Positions 28,242 through 42,667 are shown, counted from the stretch's first letter. The stretch: DNA of 64,000 nt from Pipra filicauda (GCF_003945595.2 NW_024105098.1:2356001-2420000), one strand, 5' to 3'. Notes: generated by a model not told the origin, from the letters alone. Translations and numbers: made by a program.

Positions 28242-31200
28242 CCTCTTTTCCTGGGTGCAGTCAGTGTGTCATACACCTGACACAGAGTACTGTGACCTTC
28301 CTGGTTCCTTTAGAAACAGAGCACTCCTTTAATGGGTTATTTATATTCCTCGAGGTGCCAATGTCCTGTGGTCTGGATGTACTTTCCTGTCTCTAGGGGG
28401 AGGAAATACTGGTGCTGCTTCACTGATTTGGGGTGTTCTCCTGGCTAGAGCCTCCTCCTGCAGCCTGATGGGCAGAGAAAGGTGCTGGCTGTAAGATACA
28501 GGTATTATTTTTGTGTGCAGTCATCCATTGCCTGTTCCTGGGGGCAGGAGCTCTCTGGGGAGAGATGATCCAAGCTGTTGATAGGCTCTGTTTAGTGCAG
28601 TTAAGTTGAGGAGCTCAGTAGGCTGGCCACTGAGGGCAGACCTGGATTGAAGCCTTCTAGCACTTGGAGCCTTAGGGAATGTTTGCACAGTCACTTTTCC
28701 CCCTGTGTCTGGGGCCAGAATATACAATCTGCAACAGAAAGTCATCATGACGTGTCTTAAGAGATGAAAGGATTTGTCTGGGTTTTCCTTTGCTTTGTTA
28801 GGCAATAGCTGGCCTGGGGACCAGCACTGTGAGCTGGCTGCTTTCCTGGGGGTTCTGAACACCCTGAAGCAGCCAAGGTCATTCCCCAGAATCCAGGTGT
28901 GAGATTTGGTCAGTGCCATCTTCAGAACCCAGATTGCTGTGAAGTCTCTTTGCCTTCTTTTCCAACAGGAAGTATCGGTTCTCTTTCGGAAAGTGTAAAT
29001 CTGAGCCCAGGGATCCTGGTTCGTGGAGTGGGAGGCTGTTGTATGTCTGACCTCAGACTGCAGGCTGCTCAAGGGTTTACCACACGTGACACCTGGTGTT
29101 GCATCAGATGATTGATGGGGGATTTTGTTGATTCCCTCCTGGCCGAGGCATCCTTGAACCTTCTATTTTGAGAGATCCATATGGTTGCAGGACTGAAAGA
29201 AAACCCTAACTTCAGGTTTGTGTTGTGTCTCGTGGGCTGGTGCTGGGAAGTTCTTGACAATTCCAAGAGCCCTCTCTTCTCCAGTGTGTACCAGGAAAGG
29301 TGGTAATAAAGAACCTGCTCAGCCTCGTTGTGCTCAAGGAGCTCAGTGTTTTCTTTGGAGGTGACAGGACTTCATACTCCTTCATTTCCCTTCTTCCCTG
29401 CTAAGTCATGCTATTTCCAAGTTGCTCCCTAGGATTTCATTTCAATCTTTTTGCTGAAACCTCACATCTCCAGGACAGAGGTGCTAGACCACACTTATAT
29501 GTTGAGAGGACTTCCCCCCTCCCCCATAAATGGAGGATTAAATCATCCAGTCATTCTTTGAAGCTACTACTGAGAGAGCAAGGCTATTGCCAGAGTGACT
29601 TGGAGGTACATTAGAGACTCTTAGGAGCTTGTTTATGCTCTGTGTGATGAGAGATATTCCTTGTCCTCCTTTCCCCCGGGCTAGCTCAGATTATGCTGAT
29701 AGCATTAGTGAAGAACACTTCCAAGTCTGATGTCACTCTACTGCAAAAACCTGGAGGTTTGTTGAGACACTCACCAAGCACAGGGACTTTGCAGAGTCAT
29801 CCAGGAATGAAACTGCACTTTGTGGGGCAAAATGTACTGAGACTGCTGCTTGCAGGGAGGACTCTGACACTTGTTTTGAGAGAGCTGTGAGAGGGAGCTC
29901 CAAGCAGAGCTCTACACACACGCTGTGCATGTGTGAAGTTACCTGACAGTTCAAGAGAGGTGCCTTTAAGCACTTTAATCTGTATTGTCTGTTTGACACT
30001 CTACTCCTCTTTTTGTAGTTCTTTCAAACTCTAACAGCAAATTGAAAGGACTGAGTTTGGGATATATGCAAGACCTCCATGCCTGTGAGCCTGCAAAGGG
30101 GGTTGTAAGACTTGCCCTGTGGATATTCCTGAAGGGGGAAAAAGTTCTTGGGGACACTTTGCATCTCAAGCAGTGAAGTGTGTGAAAGTGGAAATGGACA
30201 GTAATTAATAATACCAAGCTGTAATTATTGGGAAGGAGGTGTCTTTTCCTGGCTAGTGAGGACCTTGAGAGTGTGACCTGAGTAATCTGAAGGAGTTGGA
30301 GCCTTGAGCAGCTTTGTGATTCTTTCACAGATGCTTCCAAAAGGACTCAGTATTGATAACGGGAACTGCAGGATGTGCTGGGTTGAAATTTTATCTGCCT
30401 GAGTAGCTGCTAGTCCAATTCCATTAATGTTTGCATATTTAATAAACTTTTAATGCTGGATTTTAATGAGTTGGCAGTTATCTCTGAACACCCAGCAGCA
30501 GCAGTCACAGAGTCTAGGTGGCTCTCAAATGCAGATTTCCCTCGCTTAGAAGACATGTGGCTTTTCCTTGGGCAGTCAGCACTTGACAGGCTATGGAATG
30601 CTTTGATTTGGTTTGTATTGATGTACATCAACAGTGAATTCTTAATTTGGATGGAGCCCTAGGGTTAAGTTTTTTGGGGAGGAATCTTTTTAAAAAGCCA
30701 GATGTAAGAGAACATGACCTTGGTTAATCTCGTAACGCACCACTGATCTACTTGGGATGTTTCTTGCTAGTGATCTAATTATTTTGGCTGCAAAATGGGA
30801 CTGCCAGGGAAATTGCTTCTAATGTGGCATTTGCTCTTACACACTCCCAGTGCTTTTGCTTTGCCTTTTGTTTTTTTTTTCCAAACTTATATCAAACTCT
30901 TCCTAATCGCAGGCAGGCTAAGAAGTGCCCTGGCTGTGCTGTACAGTTGGAACCAAGTGTCTCTGAGGTTAAGGAAGGTAATCAATCATCAAGGCAAAAT
31001 TCAGCAAGAAGTTCATGTTTGGGCTTCTGAGATAAACCTAAGTGTAGTTAATATGTCAGTATGTCAAATGTAGCAGGCAAGGTGAAAAGGGACTTCTGAT
31101 AGCACAGTGTAATTCTCAGTTCTGGCACCAGTATGACTTTTATTAAGTCCCCTGCCCATTCCCAACCTTTAGGATGAATTCTCAATATGCTGCTGTAATG

Positions 31201-31399
31201 GAGATGGCAGATGTGTAAGCTGTGAGGGTAGCAGGAAATAATTCCTTACAGCCTTCTCTGAGATAAGACAAGAGTAATTCAGTGGCTGGCCTCATCAGAT
31301 GGGTTTCAGGTGACCTTTCAGTGGGCCTGGTAAAAAGCAGGAAAAATCTAATGTTTATCTGAGCCATAGTTTAAATTGATGTTCTTTTTATATCTCCAG

Positions 31400-31514
31400 A
31401 GCACCAGTTTGAGAGGAAGAGCAGAGAGACTTAAGGACAAAAACTGATGGACCATTACATCTTCCAAAATGAGCCTACTCACACTTTTCTCCAGGAAAAT
31501 AACATGTCTTGAAG
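31400..31514 (+). other. candidate small exon (possible 5' or alternative first exon)
   Basis: A pyrimidine-rich acceptor, TTTTTATATCTCCAG|AGCACC, and a strong donor, TTGAAG|GTGAGT, enclose 115 bases. Inside are a 21-codon closed frame (MDHYIFQNEPTHTF...) and a second ATG whose frame, MSLLTLFSRKITCLE, stays open into the donor. It could be a 5' untranslated exon of the plus-strand gene or the start of an alternative isoform. Splice-like sites occur by chance, and I do not recognise the peptide. Confidence 0.3.
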
Positions 31515-33859
31515 GTGAGTAGGTTTTCTATGTGACAGATGAGCTGTGTGATGTCTTGGGCCTTGAGCATCAGTATTCCCAAAGACAGATCCATCCTCGT
31601 TTCAGCTTAGCCTGACACTGCCTCTCTGGGCTGGCACAGCCCATGGAAATGTGCTTGTGAAAAGATGTATTTTATTACTGGGAGAAGTATGGAGGAAGTA
31701 GGGAATATTTTCCACCGTACCAGTGAATTATTATTACTGTTAATTTGGAAACCCTTGAAAAAGCTGGAGTGCTTAGTGAAAGAGGTGAGCCATTGGGAAC
31801 ATGGGTATTTTTTGGTGAGTGGAGAAAATGCAGGTGCTTTATTTGCAGGATGAGAAAGTTAAGTTTGTAAGGCAAACTTCAGTTTAGTTTGGTGAATGTA
31901 TTAAATTACACAAGGCATTTTCAAGTGCCGTTCCAGTTGTACCTCAGATGATGTTTTCAGTGTTCAGAAGAGCTGAAGAAGAGTGCTTGTTATCAAAGAT
32001 GATAAAGTAATTTCCCCAAAGTAAGGAACATAATGCTCGAATGAAATTAAATCAAAATTGTATTTTGTAGAGGTTGTGGTATCTCTTATGTTATTTTTGT
32101 ACTCAGCCCCTTCGGGCTGTAGGCAGTGACCGTGCAGTTTTGTTTTAAAATCCTTTAATAACAGAAATCAAAATGGGAAATGTTACGTAAGTCCTGCGCT
32201 CAACATTGAAATAAAACCAGGGTTTCTGAGACAGTTAAGGTTTAAAATATCTTGGTTTAGACTTTACTCTCTCTTTAATAAATAATGTATAAAAGGAAGC
32301 CGTGTAAGCCTAAGTTTGCCTGCTTAGCAGTTTTAATTCTGATGTTTTAATTAGGCTAATAAATTTGCTTTTCTGTTGGTTACTTTATCGATAACTATTT
32401 TTTCTATGTTTTGGTATGAACCAAGTAGTAGCTGTAGACTCAGAGATAATAGTGGAGAGTAAGTGGTGAAACGTGGGTGGCTGTCAGTTGTCATTCTGTC
32501 TGCACAGGAATTGCCCTAAAATGTTCAGCATTGGTGTCACAGGCCTTTTGTGCATAAACGCTTTTCTGGGTGAGGAAAAAGGCCTGGCAGAAATTCAGCC
32601 TGAACTTTTTTCCCCGTGGTTTTGCAGATTTGCAGCTGTGTCTCACTAGTTATGTGAGTTTCTTAAATATCTGTATATTTGGTAGCACTGAGAGCCTCTC
32701 AGGAGTTGTAGAACTTGACAGAGGGGTGAGGAGATGCAGTGTTAGAGGACTTTACTACATGAGGAAGAAACAGCTTGTGGCTGGAGAGGGAAATACTGTT
32801 CACAATCACTGGTGCTCTTTGGTGTCTGGTATAATCTGCACAGCTCTGCATAAAAGGATGGAAAACTGAAAGCCCCAAAGTAAAAGGTGTTAGCAAGTTC
32901 TAAAATGCTCTCTTATATTGACTGTTGTTTTCCAAGTGTCCTCTTCAGATGTTATCAGTGAACCTCTGGCCTAAAGAATCTGGAAAACTAGGGAATCTCA
33001 CCTGGAAATATTTATTCTGGTAGAGTTTGTATTTTTCTGTTGTGTGGATGAACAGAAATATCTCCTCTTCCTTTTGCTCTCTTCCTCTTTCTTCTGCTTT
33101 CCCAGCCTGTGAAAAGTGCCACTTTAATCTGTGGAGAAAGATTGGGCAGCAGGGTGGAGAGAGAGAGAAGGGAAGAGTGAAAAGAGGATATTTTTTTGCT
33201 GCTATAAGGCTTCTTTGTTCTCCGAGGTCAGGAGGAGCTGAGCTCCCAGTGACTTCATACGCTCTTCTGTTACCTGTTCTCATCAGCCTGAAGGGGTGGA
33301 TCCTCCTCTCTGTGAGTCACTAAGTAAATATCAGGCAGTGCTGGTATTCCTGATACTGCTCCGAGTACTTGTGCCTGTTTCTTGTGTGTTGTTTACTCGC
33401 TGTTTTCGTAGCTGCTATCACAGCCCAGCAGATTTTGTCAGCACAGGGGCTTCTCACGGTGTGCAGCTGGAGAGAGGCACCTGCCTCGGAGCCGGGAGCT
33501 GTTCCAGCCTTGTTCCAGCGTGGATTTTCAGTGGGAGCTGGCAAATATTTGGAGATATTTCCAGTAAAACAGTTGATTCTGACTCTTGGCTCGTGATCAG
33601 GGGCAGCATTGTGGTTTGCCAGATGGCCCTGCGAGCTGGGTCTGGTGCCTGCTCCGGCTGCATCCCCCGAGCAGGGCAGGGCAGGGCAGGAGGTGCCTGC
33701 CCGGGTCCCACGGGAGCTCCGGAGCACGAACTGCCCAGGGCTGGCAGGAGCTGCAGCTCTCAGCAGTTCCTTCCTGCTGGGCTGGCTGTCAGCACAGCTG
33801 GGTGCTGCAGGCAGGGCTCAGAGCCCTGTGCCCCGGCAGCTGCTGCAGCTGGGGGTGGT

Positions 33860-34026
33860 TCAGGAATGATCATAGCTTGGGTTGGAAGGGACCTTAAAGC
33901 TCATCCAGTTCCAACCCCCTGCCATGAGGAGGGGTGCCACTCATTAGACCAGGTTGCTCCAAGCCCCATCCAGCCTGGCCTTGAACACTTCCAGGGCTGG
34001 GGCAGCCACAGCCTCTCTGGGCAACA
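33860..34026 (-). mobile_element. CR1 LINE 3' tail fragment
   Basis: Reverse-oriented: GGGTTGGAAGGGACCTTAAA, CCAACCCCCTGCCATGAGG, ACCAGGTTGCTCCAAGCCC and CAGCCTCTCTGGGCAAC. It overlaps the end of a long chance reading frame. Confidence 0.92.
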
Positions 34027-36462
34027 CATGATGGTATGGTGGTGTCTCCTTGAGCTGATCTGAAGCTTCCATGAGGGGACAGGGGGCTTCAAGAGTTTGT
34101 GCTCACTGGGAAGCTCTGCTAGGGAGGGAATAAGCCATGTTATCCACTGGCCCACCCACATACCATAGGACTGGCTTCCAGTGTGCATGCATTCCAGTTT
34201 TGGATAACCACTTGGTTTTGCCCACAGTCTGCATTTGTGCCCATTTTTTATGTGGATTAGACTGAATCAGTCTTCTGTCCTGTATGGAAGACCCTGGATA
34301 GGTGTAGATGTCCCTGGTGGCTTCTTTCCCTTGCTTGTCTGCCCCTGATATGTTGTCACTTGTGGCCTTATGGGATTTGAAAATGTCTCAGTGTTTCTGG
34401 ATAAAATTCTCATCTCATTAGGAGAAAAATGTGCCATCAATTTAACCCGAATCTGGACCAAATATGGACAGTTTGAACCTTGGGCAAAGACTCACAAATT
34501 GAATGATGCTGCCCACCCAGAATCGGTTGCCATCCTTATTTTCTCTGGGACAGGGAACACTTCAAGTGCTGGGTTTCTGGGACCATTTTGGGGGAGCTGA
34601 CCAGGCCACTGGAGACTAGAGCTGTGGGGCAGAACTGCACCAACTTTTAATTACACCTTTGCTTTTACTGATACTGTCTTCAGGGCTTTGCTTATCCCTT
34701 TCTGCCAAGGGAAGCTCTCCCAGCCACCTCTAGAGACACTTGAAGTCCAGCTAATCCTGAGGTTCTCTCTTTCCTGGAGTTCCTGAGGGTTCCATGGTAT
34801 GAACTGAAAGCCCAGTAGATGCAACTCAGCTGTGGTACAGGCAGTGTGAGCAGCCTGAGGCACAAATTCCTGGGGGAAGATCCATCAGATTCATCCCCAC
34901 ATTGAATTTATATCCAGTGTTCCAGCAGTGGATTTGACAGCTTGGCTGCTGGATATATGTGGGCATTTTGGGATGTTTCAGTTGCTGTGTTGGGAACCAT
35001 TTGTTTTGCTTCATCTGGATGTGAAATATTACCACTGTGGCCTGATAGGATCCACTTAATGGCACAGTGTACAGTCAGCATCAGCCCGAGGTGAACTCTT
35101 CACCCACTGCACTGTAATTAACTTGAGATGAACAAAACTTCAGGAATTCCTGCTCTGGGACCTTACTGTGCCAGGTGGAACCTCCAGTCCAGTTTTGTTA
35201 GAGAGTAAGTGTCCACACTAAAAGCCACTGCATGTTTTTCTTGTATTAAGATCTGCTATTAAGAAAATAATTTTTGCTAAGCAGAGCTGACATTTAGTTA
35301 AGGGAATAAACTATAAAATCCACATTGGAGGGAAAAGGAGGTATCGCTTCAGATTCCCGTGGTGGTTTTTCCAGCTGGCAGAGTAAAACAGTTATATTTT
35401 CACATGGTGTATTTTTCCTACATTTAAATATTGTGTTTGATTAAGTTCTGATCATGTATAACTTTTAGATACTGACTGGTATGATATGGGTGCAGCAATC
35501 AGTTAACTGTAGCTTTGCCAGGTGGCATTGCCTCTCTACATGTTGCCTTATCAATTAAGATATTGTTTCTCAAGCACATTGCACTTGCCATCTTGAAACA
35601 GACTTACATCTCTATTAAAATAACATTTGCTCAGTGCTCCCAAGTAAAGGAGAAGTTTAATTTTACTGATAAAGGACCACAATTAACTTATACTTAATTC
35701 ATTTACCACTTGACTTGGTCTCCTTTCTCTGGTGCCTGAGCCTGTTATTTTGAATAGCTGTGTTTGGAAAGCTGCTCAGTTCTGTGTTCTGATGTCTGCT
35801 ACCACAATTTATTTTTCCTTGAAATCTAACCACTCTGAGTTGATGCATCTTTTTTAATCTCAAGTTTAATCTCTGGCTTTCTCTTTTTAATTTACACAAC
35901 CTTGATAAAAGCAGCCAGGTTATGCTGGGGTCAATTCGATGATAATAAATTCCTTCTCTCCTTCCTTAAGCCAGAGTGTAAATGAAATAAGCTAAATTTA
36001 CTGCCTGTTCTTCATGCCTTTTTGTCCAGTGCAGAAGAAAATTAAGCTGTTTTGACCTTTCTCTGACACTTGTAGTCAGTGAAGATGAGGGCAGAGAGAG
36101 GCTTTGTAAAAATAAATGAAGTCGATATTGGCCTTTCCAAAATTGTTATTAATGCACTCCAATGAAAGTCCCAGCCTGTGAAGGCAAGTGCAGGCAATCT
36201 CAGCTGCTATTTCATCCTCCTCCAAGTTTTTGTTCCACCTTTAGAGCGCTTTGCCACAGAGGTTTTGGGGTGGTGGCTCCGAGTGGGTGCCATGCCTTGG
36301 GTGAGCTGTGTCCTGCCCTTCCCCTGGCACTGCCAGAACATCACCTGGGCTGGATCTGAGCAGGGCTGGCTGAAATCAGGGGCACTGGGGGCTTGGGCAC
36401 ACCCCTGGCAGTGATATATATCTATGAAAAAAAAAAAGGCTTACAATAACCTGGAGGGTTTC

Positions 36463-36730
36463 ATAGAGTCACAGAATGGTTTGGGTTGGAAGGGACCTTA
36501 AAGCCCATCTCTTTCCACCCCCTGCCATGGGCAGGGACACCTTCCACCAGCCCAGGTTGCTCCAAGCCCCGTCCAACCTGGCCTTGGACACTTCCAGGGA
36601 TGGGGCAGCCTCTGGGCAACCTGTGCCAAGACCTTACCACCCTCATAGGGAAGGATTCCTTCCCAATATTTACTCTAAATCTTTCCTCCTTTAGTTTAAA
36701 ACTGTTCTGCCTTGTCCTATCATTCCTTAT
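36463..36730 (-). mobile_element. CR1 LINE 3' tail
   Basis: Reverse-oriented and relatively long. It opens ATAGAGTCACAGAATGG, continues through CCCCTGCCATGGGCAGGGAC and the GGGCAACCTGTGCCAAG block, and ends with CTTTAGTTTAAAACTG and CTGCCTTGTCCTATC. Confidence 0.93.
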
Positions 36731-37978
36731 TCTTGCATTGTCCACTGCAGCTGTCACTTAAGAAGGAAAAACTGAGTTTACTCACAGTTTACTCATAGTT
36801 TACCACCCAAACCCTAACAGTGTGTGTGCTGCTACTTTGTATTTTTCCTGTTGTATTTGAAGAGCTGAGCTGTGTGCTCTTAAATGGATTGTGTTCTCTC
36901 CCCAGAGGGCAGGTAAGAAGGTGAAAACTGAATGTTTGCGTGACCAAATGTTGCAGCAATAGCAGAGGGTACTGTGTCTCAGCCCAGGTAATTCCAGGTC
37001 TGACAAAACCCCTACTTGGTGCATTCCTGCTTCTCTGCTTCTATTTCCTAGACAGCTGTGATTGCACTGGCTGACTTATCTTCAGAGTGATTACACTGGT
37101 ATCTTTATTTGCTCTGCCCTGTGCTGATACCAGCCCTCAGCCAGCTCTGTGTTTCCAGAGTCAGGATGGGCAAAGAGGAGGCTGCAAAATGAGCTGGTGC
37201 TTCATTCCTTGCTCGTGGATGGGGGAGTATTTTACACTGAGAACCTGGACAGCATAACTTGGTGGTGGTGAACTTGAATAGTGGTTGGTTTTTTCAGGCA
37301 TAGACTCCAGGAAATCGAAACCAGCCCTGATTTTCGGCTGATAGAAGAGTTTCAAAACGGGTGTCGTGACACAAAGCAAAGGCTTTTCTGGATGTGCTTC
37401 TCCTCTACAAATTCCTAGTACATTCATGTAGCGTGCTGTCTCTTGCAGTTAAAATGATGACCAATCTCTGGGAAGTGCCCTCTGAAAAATGCGAGGGATT
37501 TGCTTTCTCACAGTACAGAAACACTTTGCATCCCTTAAAAAAATTTAATGGTGCAGTGGTATTTATATTGGACATCAGATAATACAAAGGCAAGGTCAGA
37601 GTTTGAGATGAGTGTAAAAATTCATCCCCTTTGCTTTTGGTGGCTGGGTGTGATAGTTTAGGTTAAAACAGGCTGAGGGAGTGTTTGTGTAGCCAGCTTT
37701 TGAAAGCCAAGCTTTTCAGCTCCATGCCTAAACTTGTGGAGACAATTCTGCATTTTATTAGTGTGTGATATTTACTAAGGGTTCTCTTCTTGAGTATCAT
37801 AAATGTTTCTGCATATTTCTCAGAAGAATGAGGGGAAGAAAACTATCTTGCCTAAGAAATAAGTCTGTTTTAGGGTTAGACAGAAATGTAGCTTATTTGG
37901 ATCTCTTGGAATGAATACTGTTAAATGAGCTTTTCTGAATTTTATTTTCACTGAAGGATTCTTATACAAAAAGTTCCC

Positions 37979-37994
37979 ATATATATATATATAT
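37979..37994. repeat. AT dinucleotide microsatellite
   Basis: Eight uninterrupted AT units. Confidence 0.9.
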
Positions 37995-40900
37995 GGCTAT
38001 AGACATGTCCAGTAAAAATGGGCAATTTGATTAAAGCATGAATTAAGGAAGCGTTAGAATGGTTGCCTGGGGCTTCAGTATGATTTTGCAGTGCTCTGGA
38101 TGGTTAATACAGAATAGACTAACTGCTAGGACAGAGAAGCCCAGAATAATTTTCCTTGTCCCAGTTAAGTCAAGAACTATTAGAGCAGTGGAAATAAGGT
38201 TTCAACAAGAGAGGAAGAAGGGGTGAGGGACGTGTCAGCTCTGTCTTGCTGGGGAGAGGGGAGAGGACCAGAAGTTGGAAAAGAAGAAGGGTGAGTAGCA
38301 GTAACCAGTGCAAACAGACCGATGTTGCATGTAAGTGGATTAGGAATGATTTTTCATTTAAAAAAAAGGGGGGGAGGGGGCAAACTGTGAATATTTGATG
38401 TGCAGGTCAAAGGAATATGGGATTGTCCTTGACCTGCATGTTTGTCAGGAGAGGCTTCTTTGCTCTCAAGGGTAATGCTTGAGCCATCAGGAGCCGTTTC
38501 TCTCCAGCCCAGTACCACCAAACTGTGCTGCACTGGCTGCACAGGAGGCCTGCCCTCACCCCATGGCTTTGCTTCCCCTGTGCTGGAGCACAGACAGCAC
38601 AGCAGCTCTGGTAAACCCCTTCCACTGTCTGGCTGAAGTTTGGAGTAGTGACATCAACTACTTGGTTAGTGTACCTTTTTCACCTTCTTTCCCAAGGATA
38701 TTATGTTTTCCTCTCGTCGTGTCTTGAGATATCTAATTGTGACACTGCAGTAGGAGTAACACTTCTGAGCAGCATATTCAGGGACCAGGAGGTTGCAAGG
38801 AGGGCTTGTGTGAAAGGGATCTTTAACTTTCCCACTGCAGCACCCTGTGGTGGTTTACTGGGAATTACCAGTAAGCAGAATTTCTGGTCTCTTTTTGAAG
38901 TGCAACAAGAGAACTGGGAGGAGTGGAAGGGTGTTGTGGTGTTACACAACAGTCCCATGTGCAGCTGCATGCGTGAAGGCTGTTTGCCCAGTAGCACCAC
39001 CAGTTACCTACCAATATATTTTTGGCTGTTAACCTTCTAGTCCGAGGCAACAGTCAATAAACTACCTGTTAGAAGAAATGAGTTCTTTGCTAAAGGGAAG
39101 AGATTCTGCTCTTCTCTTCTTTGCAAGGAGCAAACTCAGCATTGTGCTGGAGGATTGATCTGCAGGAGTAATTTCTGATAGTGCTGTATCTCTGTTCTTT
39201 TATCAGCAGCCTGGCTTCAGAAACCACCATACCTCATTCCATTATTCCCTTTGCCAAGTGAGTTTTGAATGCAATAGTCCTGAGCAGCTCCCTGTCCTAC
39301 CCTTCAACCATCTTTAGGATGACCAGTCATGCTCTCAGCAGCAGAAGAAGATGGACCAATGTGTTTAGGCTTGCAGAAAGTATTCCAAGTCCTGGGGAAC
39401 AGATTTTTACTGCCTGTTCCCTCATTCTGAACTGATGATCTGTCTGGAGCAAGAGAACTGTTCTCACACTTGGGTAAAAATACGATCCCTTCTCTTGCTC
39501 TCCCTGGTCTGTATTTTTCAGCATCAGAGTTAGTTTTGATGGTTGTCAGATAAAAGTACAGATGTCCCTGTGTAGCTGGGATTCATTATCTGTTCAACAC
39601 ATTTGCTTTTGAACTATTGAGAGCAATGAGCCTGTGTCTGATGCCTCCCCACGGAGCACATGGGAAGGAAGAAGTGTGATCAACCTGTTTGTGACACAGA
39701 GGAGGATACAAGGCAAACCCAAAGGGGAGGCAAAGGGAGCATTAAGTATACTTTTCTTCTCAGCAAGCTCTTATGTGCCAAAGGAAATTGTCCTTTATGT
39801 TGTCTCAGATGATTTATATTCACAAAATCCAACCTAGAAAAATCCTACCTGTGTTAGACACTGATCATCTACAGTCAGACTCTTATTTTGTGCCTTTCTC
39901 TTGATTACCTTTGTTACCTTGGGCTCTTGGCAGAAGCAAAAAGCCACATCATTCTGATTGCTTCATGTTCCCAAGATGTTTTTTGAGAGAAAATGTTTCC
40001 TGAGCTTTGTTCAACCTCTGAAGTACAATTTGGTCTTTCTGGGAATCGTGTGAAATCAAGTGACTGCCTGGAGCAAGAGAATATGTACTGAAGCTGCAAT
40101 AGCAAAGACCTTGATATCAAAGGCCACCTGCTACTTCTCTCCATCTCTTTAGCCTTAAGTTTACCAGGTTATAAATTGATTTTACCTTCCTACAGAATGC
40201 CTGGCAGGTCCTGAGCAGATGAACTGGGCAGTTTCTCAGGGATTAGTTCATATTTATATCCCAGTCAGAACTTTCCTCCTGCAGAAACCTGGTATAGTCT
40301 TCACAAAACGTACCAAGTTGTCTTTCTGCCTCCTTTCTGGATGCTCCTTTTACTAGTGGTGTCAGTCAACAAATGCATGTCAGCACATATCTTTGACCTT
40401 CAGGTTTGCAGCCCAGCTTGCACAGACACCTGCTAGGAGTAGAAAATATCGTCCCACAGTAGAACTTCAATAATTGTCTTTTTCCCCCCCCAGGCCTTAG
40501 TTTATTGATCAGCCTCTGTAAAGAATTTCTTATGAAAAACTTAATTGAATTCCTGGACACTTTCTGGTTGAAGAAAATGGGGAAAAATATCTGACAGTCT
40601 GTATTGATGTGGCTGAACTTCGCACACACACAGAACATCGATTAACCTATGTTTTCTGTTCATGGTGCATGTTTTATTTACTGTGCTCAGTCAGAAATGC
40701 ATTTCTAGTGAGCTGGGATTGTATTTATGGAGTGAACTATATTGGTGTTGTAAAACTGATGGAAAAACCTTGGACCACTGTGCCCGTGCAGGTCTGCAGG
40801 CCTGTGATCCTCTTCTGGTGTTCTGGTCACATACTCGTAGGTGGCATTTCCTCACCCTTCAACGTGCAGCATAAAGGACAGAGCACCTCCTCAGTCATTT

Positions 40901-42068
40901 TGCTTTTAAGCAGCTTTAATAGTTAAGTTTAGTAGAGCTGTTGTAAATTTTTTTCATTTTCAGCCTATTTTCTTCAGCCTAAACACAGATGCTGTGGCCC
41001 CACTGATGCTCTGAGGGATCAGGTATTTCTGTATGTGCAAGGTGCCATAATTTTTTTGTTTGGTTTGTTTTGTCTGCTGTTTGGCACAAGAGAGACTCCC
41101 CTGGCCCCCAACTGCTGCCAGCAATTACAGACAGGTGCCTGTCCCCAGTGGGAATAAATGTTTCCAGCCAATATTTACAGCTGGTTCTGTCCTGAAAGAA
41201 CAGAATTTTGGCTCTCCAGTGAGAAGGTGTAAAATACAGCTCTAGAGGTGGCTGGAAGCTTCACTGGTTGCCCTTGAAATGCTGCAGAAGGTTTTGCATG
41301 GCAATGACTGAAGCTATTGAATGTATCTGTGCTTTCTTCTGAGGCAGAGGGTCCTGGTCTGGGGGGTGACCATATCACTGTGGCCCTGGTAAGGAGAGTC
41401 CCCCCTGGCACAAAGCATTGCTATGGTTGAGTCTTCTGGAGGTGTTTTGTGAGTCTGTCCACGAGCTGCTTCCTCGGAGATTTCTCCCTTCTGCAGCCTT
41501 GGGATGAGTATGAGGTCACCAGCCAGTGTTTGATAAGAGATGGGGCTGTTTCACTTACTCACTGCCATCTATCTTGTATATTCAGAGTAAGAGAGAGGTT
41601 TTTCATCAGGAAAAATAGCATGGTTGTGTCACAGGAGATTGCAGTTACAGTAGAATCATATCATAATGTGTCAGTGTAAATATTTAATGTTTTCTGTCAT
41701 TTGAGTAGCAGGGCACACCAGCATTTTTGTTGTAATCTGTATCTTTTTAATGCTGGATTTGGCTTCTTTCTCCAGAGGCCTGCAAAGGTCACTGCTCTGC
41801 AAGGAGAAATGCCAGGACATCAGCTTTTGGGAAGCTGAAAATTCAGAGCAGCCAGCAGGGAGAATTGAGGTCCTGCTTTATGAGAGGTGATGCCTTCCCA
41901 TGTCAGGTGTACGTGGAAGAGCCCAAGGTGCTGTCCTGGCTTTGCAAGTTTGTTCCCAGCAGCAAATTGCAGTGAAAAAGAGGCTTCTGCTGTGTCTGTA
42001 CTTGCAACATGTAGTTGTGTCCTTGTAGGTTAATTGAGGCTTTGCTGTGGGTTTCTGTTTCTTCTTAA

Positions 42069-42089
42069 TTTTTTTTTTTTTTTTTTTTT
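42069..42089. repeat. 21-base T homopolymer
   Basis: An uninterrupted run of T in intron-like DNA, preceded by CTTCTTAA. Confidence 0.9.
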
Positions 42090-42645
42090 ACCACTCAGAG
42101 AAGAAAACTAGTTGTTGGAATTGCATCTCATGGTCACAGTCACAAATGCACTCCCAGCCTTGAGGAGAGTGCAAAACATGAGAATACTGGTGTATGTGTT
42201 CTTAAATCTGTTAATACTTTTAAAAAAGAAAACCTATACTCATGGATGACCTACATTTGTTGTGTGGAGGTTTTCCAGAGGCTGGACAAGATTTCAGGAG
42301 CTCTGTGGCACTTGTCATGTGCTATTTCCTATTTACCAGGGTGTTCAGCTGGATGAGGTTCTACTGGGAGTGAGGATTGCTAGGCCAGGGGCTTTCCTGC
42401 TTTTATTCCATGCTTGTCCATTCAGTACTCAGGGAGAGCTGGCTTTGGGATAAGTGACATAATTCCAATAAAACAGTTGTGCTGCTGGGGTAGAATCTGT
42501 GTGTAATTGAACCTTTGTGCTTGATTTTAGGGAAGCCACACTTTAGGATTGCAGGCTGGGAAGAAGACTAGATATGCTGGTGGAGACAACAGAGGAGTTG
42601 TATGAGTTTCAGCAAGTGGATATAGAAGCAGGAAAGAGAGTGAAG

Positions 42646-42667
42646 TATATATATGTATATATATATA
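42646..42667. repeat. TA-rich microsatellite
   Basis: TATATATATG-type units with one G interruption. Confidence 0.85.

Larger units (their letters stand above)
23061..31399 (+). other. intron-like region, first part
   Basis: About 8.3 kb downstream of the plus-strand promoter. It holds a CR1 tail (23600-23882) and a 28-base tandem duplication (28186-28241). I see no recognisable coding exon. Longer frames such as the 183-residue one on the minus strand at 28521-29072 show no family signature. Confidence 0.6.

Noticed and set aside
28521..29072. A 183-residue minus-strand frame.
   Set aside because: No recognisable domain, and length alone is plausible by chance in 64 kb.
33296..34063. A 255-residue plus-strand frame.
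   Set aside because: Its end runs through a reverse-oriented CR1 tail, other frames are also open in the GC-rich part, and no domain is recognisable.
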